Part shown: piece after piece, positions 54,201 through 60,418 of the stretch
How the letters are laid out: the number at the start of each line of letters is the position of its first letter
Numbering within the stretch: the first letter of the stretch is position 1
Program-made: the position numbers and the translations under genes
Notes under the pieces: generated by a model
What the model saw: the letters and a program-made list of their open reading frames with translations, nothing else
The model's database searches: none
What the model was told of the DNA's origin: nothing
Assembly: GCA_027625915.1 (NCBI GenBank)
Contig: JANTQA010000057.1
Location: forward strand, 5,890,001-5,954,000
Direction: 5' to 3'
DNA from: Anaeramoeba flamelloides
Taxonomy: Eukaryota; Metamonada; Anaeramoebidae
DNA length: 64,000 nucleotides

Positions 54201-54606
54201 AAGCTCTGCTTCTGAATTATCAAAATCATTATTTGAGATCGGTATTTTATTTCTTGTTAAAGCTCTTCTTGGGGTGTTCTTAACATCATAACTAAAGTCG
54301 CTACTTGAGTTCTTAAAAGTTTCAAGTAGATTTGAAGTTAATTTTTTCAGAACCTATTTGAATGGGTTATGTTTGTTTATTGGTTGTTTGTGAAAAAAAA
54401 AAGGATATTTTATTTTCAAATTAAGGTTTTGTTTTGGGTTTTTTGAATGGGTTTTTTTTTGAAAGCCCAATGTGATTGAATTTTTCTGTTTTGAGAATTA
54501 TTACATTGGATTTCGGATTAATGTTTTTTTTTTGTTGTATTGGTAAGTCCTGATAGAATTGAAATGTGCTTGTTCTGTTCTCATAGAATTCCGTTTCTCT
54601 TGACAT
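38436..54606 (-). CDS. Yak1/DYRK-family protein kinase, six exons
   Basis: Joining 54505-54606, 54160-54353, 53574-53727, 48796-49283, 43161-43263 and 38436-39257 gives 620 residues in one frame with matching phases. Yak1 kinases are CMGC dual-specificity kinases that restrain growth and respond to stress and nutrients (family knowledge). Seen: the pre-kinase region VLKKLTSNLLETFK..NDFDN..ELIIFVNEIL, typical of Yak1; the Gly loop GSGTFGQV (107-114); VAIK (K129); the long CMGC stretch AYFNQAITEIQIL; LCLVFELL-type MCLVFELLSINLFELIK; HCDLKPEN (D222); DFGSA (D242); the activation loop YSYIQSRYYRSPE with the DYRK-type Tyr pair 254/256; DMWSLGCI; LPLFPGSNEYDQLSRI; and WAPKEAIQHPFFTG. The C-tail is Lys/Asn-rich with no known domain. 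The introns are 151, 432, 4290, 5532 and 3903 bp. Intron 2 has a GC donor. The first ATG is at 54606, just after a possible acceptor (AACACAG), so more 5' sequence may exist. Confidence 0.88.
39485..39830 (+). repeat. Repeat V copy 2 with A-type end
   Basis: Partner of 21855-22210: ATTATTATTGAGTAAGAAGTG at the left (shared with repeat A ends, one base changed) and the AAAGTACAAAATTTATTTGA, ACATAGTAGTATCTG, TTTAAGCA block at the right. Confidence 0.55.
39895..40150 (+). repeat. G-type block with tandem GAGTGCCG text and palindrome
   Basis: Starts with GAGTGTCGTGGAGTACC, ATGAAGTGCCG, CGGAGTGCCG and CCAAGTACC, a short degenerate tandem. There follows the palindrome TCCAGAATTTAAAAGAATAG..GATTTTACTC..ATTCTTTTAAATTCTAGA and then CTAGAACAGCTAACGAAG. 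GC is locally much higher than anywhere else in the intron. Confidence 0.65.
41430..41950 (+). repeat. Repeat L copy 1 (uninterrupted)
   Basis: An intact reference for the interrupted copy at about 44195-46520. Shared blocks: ATTTGATTTTTGTAAAATAT, AAAGTTGAGTTCTTTT, AAAGAGAAGAA, GAATTTAAACAAATTTA-like and AAATAATTGTTAA.ATTTCAAT. Class unknown. Confidence 0.65.
42090..42530 (-). repeat. Repeat K copy 3
   Basis: Reverse orientation relative to copies 1 and 2. It includes the ORF 42275-42535, whose CYSKVIEKVK string parallels CYSKAIETVK of copy 1. Confidence 0.65.
42603..42880 (-). repeat. Repeat B copy 3 (fragment)
   Basis: The right part of family B in reverse: AAAATAAACTATTTTTGAAA then TTTTGACTCACTTTATAATG and TCAGAATCATTTTTTCTAA. 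It runs into an A-rich tract and then a repeat A end, as if the two elements were recombined or inserted side by side. Confidence 0.7.
42890..43045 (+). repeat. Repeat A copy 3 (one end)
   Basis: Carries GAATAATCGTGAAATTTATG, TTTTACACTTAAATT and the terminal GAGTGTAATTTACACTCC. The other half is absent. Confidence 0.7.
43161..43263 (-). CDS. Yak1 exon 5 (103-bp exon)
   Basis: The acceptor is AAAATAG|GAATATTCC and the donor CTTAAA|GTAATT. It completes Gly313 and encodes NIPKHLLSKSRLANTYF and NYQDNKYQLKPREQYLK. This matches the region after the SRII..LG step of Yak1 kinases (P..LL..G...YF......Y.LK...EY). Found by phase and family position in a 9.5-kb gap between better-known exons. Confidence 0.85.
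43520..43760. repeat. TTATAACA / TGTTATAA-rich tract
   Basis: About eight occurrences of TATAACA or its complement within 240 bp (AACACATTATATAACATT, ACACGTTATAAAA, GCATGTTATAAAAGG, TTTTATAACACTTTC), in both orientations and irregularly spaced. No other stretch of the window has this word density. Confidence 0.5.
44219..44350 (+). repeat. M unit 1
   Basis: Starts AACTAAATCAAGTTGAAAAT, keeps ACTTCTAATGACTGT, TTACTTCAAAATTCTC and TTTTTAACAGAT, and ends TTAACAATA directly beside the N element. Confidence 0.7.
44353..45636 (+). mobile_element. N element, ~1.28 kb, ends with ATCGYGAT arrays
   Basis: The ends are TAGAGGTTTTGATGATAAC and, inverted, TAGAGGTTTTGATAATATC. If the outer TA is the duplication, GAGG is the true terminus. 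Within about 150 bp of the left end and 200 bp of the right end stand roughly five and ten short near-palindromes of the type ATCGCGAT, TTATCGTGATA or TTATCACGA, in both orientations. CG is otherwise rare in the intron, so the arrays stand out. The centre has no ORF over 60 codons. A truncated copy lies at 24000-24524. Family unknown to me. Confidence 0.75.
45974..46111 (+). repeat. M unit 2 (138 bp, 14-bp target duplication)
   Basis: Flanked by CAATATATTTTTTT on both sides (45960-45973 and 46112-46125), while the uninterrupted L copy has a single related site. The unit starts ACTAAATTAAG and ends CCCTTAACAATAAATC. It has no TIR and no A tail. Confidence 0.8.
46330..46480 (-). repeat. M unit 3
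   Basis: Inverted relative to units 1 and 2: GGATTTATTGTTAAGG at the left, TACAGTCATTAGAAGTATTT and CAACTTGATTTAGC at the right. It also interrupts repeat L copy 2. Confidence 0.7.
47250..47815 (+). repeat. Repeat A copy 4 (full length)
   Basis: The most complete member: TTTTTTCCCTGC at the left, GTATGGGTAACTTGAAAATA and AATGAACATTCTTGATCA inside, GAGTGTAATTTACACTTC at the right. Confidence 0.75.
47978..48542 (+). mobile_element. Repeat B copy 2
   Basis: 565 bp, near-identical to 5128-5742 with the same ends and the same internal inverted GTGAGTCACAA. It lacks most of the A-rich tract of copy 1. It ends 250 bp from the Yak1 exon 4 donor. Confidence 0.8.
48796..49283 (-). CDS. Yak1 exon 4 (kinase C-lobe core)
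   Basis: Residues 151-312 plus two bases. The acceptor AAATAG|ATCAAGGATG (chosen over ATCAAG|GATG because it gives the longer family-like IKDEKKPVVELF); the donor CGAGG|GTATAA. It carries the catalytic HCDLKPEN, DFGSA and YSYIQSRYYRSPE motifs, plus LPLFPGSNEYDQLSRI. Confidence 0.93.
49729..50321 (+). repeat. Repeat C copy 4
   Basis: 593 bp. The left end ATTTCCAAAAAAAGCAGG and the right end, inverted, GTTTCCAATAAGAGCGGG match the family ends; GATCCAATTAGTATTAAAAT is the shared interior marker. Confidence 0.75.
50790..51370 (+). repeat. G-type block with tandem palindromic units
   Basis: The left part holds a diverged ~60-bp palindrome. At about 50975-51220 units of roughly 60 bp repeat AATAGAAAAC, TCAAAAAAACCTAACG and AAAATC.ATAGATTTT, each with an internal AATCTATAGATTTTC-like palindrome. 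Then comes GGCACTTTACGGCACTTGACG, another full palindrome (TCCAGAATTTAAAAGAATTA..ATTCTTTTGAATTCTGGAA) and GGCACTTGACGGCACTCC. Confidence 0.65.
51470..51735 (+). mobile_element. LINE fragment 1 (3' end of reverse transcriptase)
   Basis: The plus-strand frame reads LIFSDSFSENLNLSNKS, then LKPRSSIFFLSLCYLLYIGN, then SDLINFCFGCINYSWKNVD and stop. The same C-terminal string is encoded in inverted orientation at 51968-52192. It is 5' truncated just before the motif C region, as target-primed insertions usually are. Nothing upstream on the plus strand resembles more RT. Confidence 0.6.
51570..52095. repeat. Inverted repeat, ~160-bp arms, formed by the LINE 3' ends
   Basis: Arms about 51570-51735 and 51925-52095 are nearly identical in inverted orientation (differences such as CCAAGAAG against CCAAAAAG and a 4-base indel), separated by about 190 bp. 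They include the RT C-terminus, the stop and about 40 bp of 3' sequence. Confidence 0.85.
51925..52785 (-). mobile_element. LINE fragment 2 (decayed reverse transcriptase)
   Basis: Several RT blocks are readable on the minus strand, though frames shift between them: KYFILFIYKAGDEGIPLNYR and SIPINNTLARLFQKLIV (RT block 1-2), FQFGFQK, TIDMKKYFDKISHILV (motif A, catalytic Asp kept), GIYQRDHLSPLMI (motif B, usually GxxQGDPLSP), FIDNLILIMEV (motif C, second Asp of the usual DD replaced by Asn), EFGMEPNTDKT. This order and spacing is that of non-LTR retrotransposon RTs. It lies in Yak1 intron 3, has stops and frameshifts between blocks, and is certainly inactive. The endonuclease part is not visible; the left limit of RT text is near 52785. 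Confidence 0.75.
52796..52830 (+). repeat. TTGGYTC heptamer array (5 units)
   Basis: Two TTGGCTC units are followed by three TTGGTTC units without interruption, directly at the 5' side of LINE fragment 2. Confidence 0.9.
53574..53727 (-). CDS. Yak1 exon 3 (kinase N-lobe)
   Basis: Residues 99-150: YQVLELLGSGTFGQVVRC, VAIKIVKNLPAYFNQAITEI, ending ILNY. The acceptor TTTTAG|GTACC at 53728 supplies the third base of Arg99; the donor is AATTAT|GTAAGC. Phase 0 at the donor fits exon 4. Confidence 0.92.
53728..54159 (-). other. Yak1 intron 2, GC-AG type
   Basis: 432 bp with donor AAAAG|GCATGA and acceptor TTTTAG. No GT donor nearby preserves the frame: exon 2 otherwise runs three residues on to a TAA. 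Confidence 0.75.
54160..54353 (-). CDS. Yak1 exon 2 (pre-kinase region)
   Basis: Residues 35-98 plus two bases of Arg99: VLKKLTSNLLETFKNSSSDF, NTPRRALTRNKIPISNNDFD and AELIIFVNEILSSKDK. This is the conserved block just before the kinase domain of Yak1-type kinases (L....(V/L)ETY..(C/N).F.Y....P+R.LT...DN......V). The acceptor is AAATAG|GTTCTG. Confidence 0.85.
54505..54606 (-). CDS. Yak1 exon 1 (tentative)
   Basis: MSRETEFYENRTSTFQFYQD and so on to NPKSN, 34 codons, donor TCCAAT|GTAATA giving a 151-bp intron and phase 0. The open frame continues past the donor to 54421, so the exon limit depends on the splice call. AACACAG just upstream of the ATG may be a further acceptor, in which case this is not the true first exon. 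Confidence 0.6.
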
Positions 54607-55417
54607 TAAAGCTGTGTTTTGAAAAACAACAAGATTACAAGTTAAAAATAGGCAATGTTTTTTCAAATGAGTGATTGTTACAACGAGTTTGGGTTTTTTA
54701 CAAAAAAGAAAAGGAAAAAAAAGAAAAATGAAAAAAATAAAGCAAATTTAAGGAATAAACATTTAAGTTCAAAATAACTTGTTAGAATTGCTGTTTATAT
54801 TATTTTGACTCTTTCATATGGTTTGGTAGAGTTTATTCTGATTCTCAATTGAAAAAAATAAGTTATGTCAGAAATCTTTTATCTTTCTCTAAAAGTTTTT
54901 CATTCAAAACTGGACATGATTGTATAATACATAACTGACCTTTTAAATTTCCTTCTTACACTTCTCAGACTTTTTTGGGTTTATTTTCAATCTTTGGTGA
55001 AAAAGATCAAAGTTAATACCAAATCAATTTATTTTTGAAAAATAACTTATATTTCCAAATTATTATATTTCATCTCTCACCTGGGTTTCTTTTTTGAAAC
55101 ATACTTATAACAAATTGTTTGTTTACAGAAAAAGAAAGTTTGAAAATTAGAATTTTCGACTCTTTTTGTTCTTTAAAAATAATCCGAAATCTGACAATTT
55201 TTTTGCTTTTTATTTTCCCAATTATTTTTTAAAGAAAAAATAAATAGAATTACCTTAAAAGATGATTTCACTTGACAAATGAGATAAAAAACATTTCTTT
55301 TGGAAATAGTATATTTTGGTGTCTCTATTAACTTTTAATCAGAAATAAAGACAAAAATATAAGTTAAAAAAAATTTTCACAATTAAATCATAAATATTTT
55401 CTCTTTAATTATTAGAG

Positions 55418-55903
55418 CAGTGAAAAAAATCCCGGACATGAAAAAAATCCCTGACAAGATTTTTAATTGTGAATATTAGTAAAATTATTATGTAATTTCA
55501 GCTATTTACAATCAAATTCCTTTTTTTAAGAATCGAACTTTTTCAATTATAACTCACCCACTTATTAGAATGATGACTAATGAAATCACACTTGTTCAAA
55601 ACACCATTCAACCAATCAAAAAACAAGAAGAAAAATTATCATTTTCCAAACTCTAGTAAACCTCAATAAAACTCAATTGTTTTTCAAAAAAAGTTGATCA
55701 ACATTAGGCTATCAAACAATTACTCAAGTATTCTAGAGACACCTTACTTTGATGAACTTTAGGTAGGTTTATTACTAATCTCATAAAAAAATTGGTTATT
55801 TATAATAAGGATTTCATTGAAATTAGACAAAAATTTTACTAATATTCACAATTAAAAATCTTGTCCGGGATTTTTTTCATGTCCGGTATTTTTTTCCCTA
55901 CTA
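55418..55903 (+). mobile_element. ~486-bp element F, ~68-bp TIRs with doubled motif
   Basis: The left arm reads CAGTGAAAAAAATCCCGGAC, ATGAAAAAAATCCCTGACA and then AGATTTTTAATTGTGAATAT with TAGTAAAAT. The right arm is the inverted copy with few changes (TCCCGG in both motif units, TACTA at the very end). Each TIR thus carries two tandem AAAAAAATCCCKGACA units. TA may be the target duplication. Interior without ORF. Confidence 0.8.
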
Positions 55904-56339
55904 TAATTTTATTCTCATTCCTTACTAATATTAAGATTTACAATCCAGAAAACTGGAAAAAATATTCTCTTATATTTGGTGTAGCAACTTGTTATTTTGG
56001 TTCTTTGTTGATCATTCTTTGACTTCGTATTGAATTAAAGGTATGGAAAAAATTTTTTTTTTTTTTTTTATGAAATCCGATAGTATAAGTTTAAGACTAA
56101 TAGACCCCATGGTATTTAATAAAAAACATGATTTTTGAGTTCTTGAACCAATTTGTTATTCAACTTTGCCTTTTTTGGTAATTGTAAATAATTTTCCCCT
56201 TTTCTTTTTTATTAAGGAAGAGATGCCAATCAACAAAATTACCACCTGTATGAAATTATATTTTTTTTAATTTGAGAAATGAAAAGAAAATGTAAGAAAT
56301 TTTCAGTTTATTTCTCAAAGTCAAAAACATTTTGAAAAC

Positions 56340-56790
56340 TTTCATTTAACTTTTCCCTGGTTATAAAAGTATTGAGAAAAATCCTAAATTTTTCTTCACT
56401 CTTTTGAATTCTGGAAAAGCACCTTTAGGTTTTGTTTTTAATCTAAGAAATGAAAAATAAATTTCAAAAATTTTCGTTTCATTTTTAAAATAAAAAAAAA
56501 CCTAGGCACTTCTTGTTCTTTTTTTTTTTTTTTTTTTATTTTCAAAATCAATAGATTTTCATGAGTTTTTTTTTGAGTTTTCTATTTAATTAGAAAATCA
56601 ATAGATTTTCGATGTAAAAACAGAACACCTCAAAAAAACCTAGAAGACTTAACAAATAAAATATACAACCTAAAGAAAATCTAATAGTTTTCAAAAATAA
56701 AATAGAAAATCACAAAAAAACCTAGAACACTTAAAAAATAAAACAATAAATATAAAAAACCTCAGCACTCGAAGGCACTTTCAGAAACTC
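56340..56790 (+). repeat. G-type repeat block
   Basis: Contains GAGAAAAATCCTAAATTTTT, CACTCTTTTGAATTCTGGAA, CCTAGGCACTT and two GAAAATCAATAGATTTTC palindromes followed by CTCAAAAAAACCTAGAA, as in 50790-51370 but more diverged. Confidence 0.55.
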
Positions 56791-57371
56791 AAAATTTATT
56801 TGGAGTTTTTTATCTTAGGTATAATGTTTGAAATCTTTGGACCCATTGAATATCTTTGAGTTAAAAAATGATAAGAAAAAATATTTTATTTTCCAAACAA
56901 CGAAAAGAAAAAGATAAAGAAAAGTAAGAAAAGCGAGATTAAAAAAATAATAAAAGATATTAAAAACTTTTTTTTGTTTTGAATTTTATTGGTATTTAAA
57001 ATTAATGAATGGGGTGAAGGATATTTTATATTTATGGCGAAAATTTCTAGATCAATATAATAATTTGTTCTAATATAGAGGTTGAAATATTTTACAAAAG
57101 ATCAAATGAAATATTTTAATTTATTAAGTATTGAATTTGAATTCTATACTTAAGGTACATCTATATTGTTATGGTATTTAGAATTAATAATTTGTTTTTC
57201 GAAATTTTATTTTGAGTTACTTTTCTTTTTTTTTTGATTTTTTTTATTTTTTTTATTATTTTTTACAGTTTTCCAAATTTTAGTTCTTAAAATCACCTAT
57301 ACAAATACCAATTTAGTAATAATATCAAGTTGAGGAGACTACTCAATAGATTGAACAGAAATCCAGATTTG

Positions 57372-57620
57372 GTTCACTTCAGTTTAATAAGTCCAGTTTT
57401 TTTCAAATTCATTCAGTTGGCTTTAGTTGTCTTCAGTTACAGAAGTACAGTTCACTTTGTTCGAGATCTGCTCAAGCTAGTTTAAGATCTAATCTTGAAC
57501 TAGTCTATCAATTCTTTTAATGATTTTTCCTCTTTTTACACACCCTAAATACCTAAAAACAAAAAGAGGCGGACAAACCAAACAAATTAAAAAGGGGGGA
57601 TGTAAAAGGTAAAAAGGATA
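57372..57620 (+). repeat. Repeat T copy 2
   Basis: Partner of 1121-1275, with an extra 60-80 bp inside; class unknown. The ORF on its minus strand (57489-57680) is a shadow. Confidence 0.5.
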
Positions 57621-58027
57621 AAAAAAAAAAATCCACAAATTAAAGATGATTTTTTTTAATTCATAAAAAAATAGAGACACACTGAATTTAAAAAATATAA
57701 AATATATGGAAATAGCATAATACTTATTTTTTTTTTTTCATTTTAAAATATTATTCGTCATATTTAAACGAATTTTTAATAATAATTTCATACTTCTATT
57801 CACTGTATCATATTTTTTTATTCTATTATTATTTTATGGTGAAATCATCAGATAAAGTTTTTATTATCCTTTTCATTTAATATAATAGTTTAATTTTTGA
57901 AAATAATCAATAAAAACCAAATTGGACATTGATTAGATTTTCAAAAGAGTAAATGACCTACTAAAAATGAAATGATACCCAAACTAAAACTCAACACTTT
58001 TAATTTGAATAATCAGTAAAACAAACA

Positions 58028-58225
58028 CAGTCAGTTTCACTTTTAAGGCACAAACTTTAAACGAAATTTAAGGTACAAAAAAATCTCAAATTAAAGCACA
58101 AAATTAGGAATTTTTTTTTTACAATTTATTTTTACTAGAATTTGAATTTTGGGCTTTAATTTGAGATTTTTTTTGTGCCTTAAATTATGTTGATAGTTTG
58201 TGCCTTAAAAGTGAAACTAACTGTA
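58028..58225 (+). mobile_element. 198-bp fold-back element S
   Basis: The arms CAGTCAGTTTCACTTTTAAG, GCACAAACT, then AATTTAAGG.AC, AAAAAAATCTCAAATTAAAG and CAC are repeated inverted (ATTTGAGATTTTTTTTGTGC, CTTAAAAGTGAAACTAACTG), leaving only about 45 bp of loop. CAGT ends fit Tc1/mariner-type MITEs, but TA is clear only on the right side. Confidence 0.75.
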
Positions 58226-59204
58226 TTTTTATTTTATTTATCTTGATTCAAATTCTCAGTAACACCAAACAGTTCTTATTGGTTCAATAATCCTTTCAAT
58301 TCACATAAAAAAAAAAAAAAAACACAAAAAATACATCAAAAATAAAAAAAAATGTAATATAAATGGCTTTGTATTTTGGGGCTATCTTCTTGTTTGGTTC
58401 ACTTTGCTAAAACAAATGATCTTTGACTTTACCGATATATATATATATGAGTTTTTTTCAATTACTTAATGATCTAACTTTATCTGAAAAGAAGATGGTT
58501 ATTATGAATCTGAAGCTATTCTATTCTTTGAAAATTTTCAAATTGACACTTAAAATTTTTATAAAAATATAAAATCAAAAAAATATAAAAATCTAAAAAG
58601 TTTTTCCATTTTCACCAAGAAATTATATTTCGACATTTATAATAAAATTTTCTCAAATATTGTACTTTCACTAATAGGAATTTTATGGGGGTATGTTAAG
58701 TTATTCGTTAAACTTTAAATTATAATAGTACTAAGTATTATTTATAGAAAAAAAAATGATATTAATATACTAAGGTTGAAAAATGGGTAATGGAGATCAA
58801 GAATTAATCATACTAAACCCACCCAATTTTGTAAATTATAAGATTACTCCTATTAATTCAGTTATTTTCTCTTTTTAAAAGGCAGATCTCTGAAGAAAAA
58901 ATGATATAAAATTCTAAAAATCATTTTCAATTCACAAATATTTTATAAATTCTCATATAAAATTTTAATATAAAATAGTTGGAAAAGAAAATCCGATATG
59001 ATTTTTATCAAATTTTTAATGAGCACCATTCAAACAATTATCACTGAAAATTTGAATTTTTTTTCGCTTATTTTAATTTGAGTATGTTTTATAATGGTTC
59101 TGATTACGTAAATAAAAATAATAATCAAATTTTCACTTTTTTGAGGAGAATCATATTTGAAAAATTTTTTTCTTTCTAATATACTCAAAAAAATTCAAAT
59201 ATCA

Positions 59205-59530
59205 ATTATTTTTTATAATAGACGTTTGACGAGAAATAAAAAACAATTAGAATAATCGAAATCAAAGAATAGTTGATATTATATATGTACCAAACAAAAT
59301 AGATAATTATAATCAATTTATTTTTTTAAAAATTGAAAAACTAAAATCCTTAGGTTGCCTATTGAGAAAACAAATTTCATTTTGATCTAACATTAAAGAT
59401 CTAAATAAATCCCAATAGATATTAATAGGATTTTTATCTAATCATTTCCACTGTTTTAGCAACATTAAGCACACTTTTTGGCAAAGTGATTATATGTCTT
59501 GTTAGATCAAAAAAATTGCAAATGAATTTG
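59205..59530 (-). repeat. Repeat K copy 4
   Basis: Reverse orientation. AATAGTTGATAT, CTTAGGT.GCC.ATTGAG and CATTTTGATCTAACATTAAA correspond to copy 3. More diverged than the others. Confidence 0.6.
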
Positions 59531-60418
59531 TTTAAATAATTTACAAATCAAAAAAAAAATAATAAAGTCAAAAAATGTCAAAAAAGGGTATAAATTTTTA
59601 TATTTTCATCTATAAAATTATTTCTTCGATTTAAATTCAAACCATTAAAAATATTATAAATTCATACTGTTTTTTTTTTTTTTTTTTTTTTTTTTATTGT
59701 TTAAAGGAGGAGTTTTTGGTTCCTCTTGTTTGAAATTCATACTGTTTAAAGTATTCCTTGACTAGAAAATACTTTCCAATAAATTTGCTCTATAATTCAA
59801 TGAATTAATCAATTTAAAAAAGAAATTATTTTATTTTGTTTCTCGACTTTGTTTGAAAAAGTAATATTTTTATTATCATTGCAGATCAATTAAGACTCTT
59901 TTATTTTTCATTTTCATCAGATATCTTAAAGTTTGTAAAAAAAATGCTCAAAAGAAAAAGAGAAATTTTCGATAAAATATTGTTAGTTTTTTTTTTTTTT
60001 TTGTTGATTTGTAGCAATTAAAGAGAAATTAATTTAAACATAATTTGTTGACTAAATAGAGAATTTAAAAAAAAAAAATAAATAACATAAATTTAAAAAG
60101 TACATAAAATGAAAATAAAATATAAAAAAAATATTGGTGTTCTCTTACTTACATAGACATATATATATATATATATATATATAAAGATTTCCTCATTAAA
60201 ATAGATTTCTAAAGAAAAAGGAATATTGGAAAATAAATGAAAAGAAGGGAAAGGAAGCAAAGTAATCTAATTTTTTTAAAAAAATAATAAAATACAAGAA
60301 TCAATTAAATTTAACAATTTGCGAAAAGATAATAGTTGATTTCATTTATTTTCATCATTAAAATAATAACAATAATCAACAAAGAATAATGCACTTTCGT
60401 TCAAAATCTTATTGAAAA

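Larger units (their letters stand above)
54607..60418. other. Intergenic region between Yak1 and the BRSK-like kinase
   Basis: 5.8 kb without a supported gene. Contents: element F (55418-55903), a G-type palindrome and tandem text (56340-56790), repeat T copy 2 (57372-57620), hairpin element S (58028-58225), repeat K copy 4 (about 59205-59530), T and AT runs at 59670-59695 and 60158-60184. Confidence 0.6.

Noticed and set aside
57489-57680. 63-codon minus-strand ORF
   Set aside because: Lies in repeat T copy 2 and is not open in copy 1.
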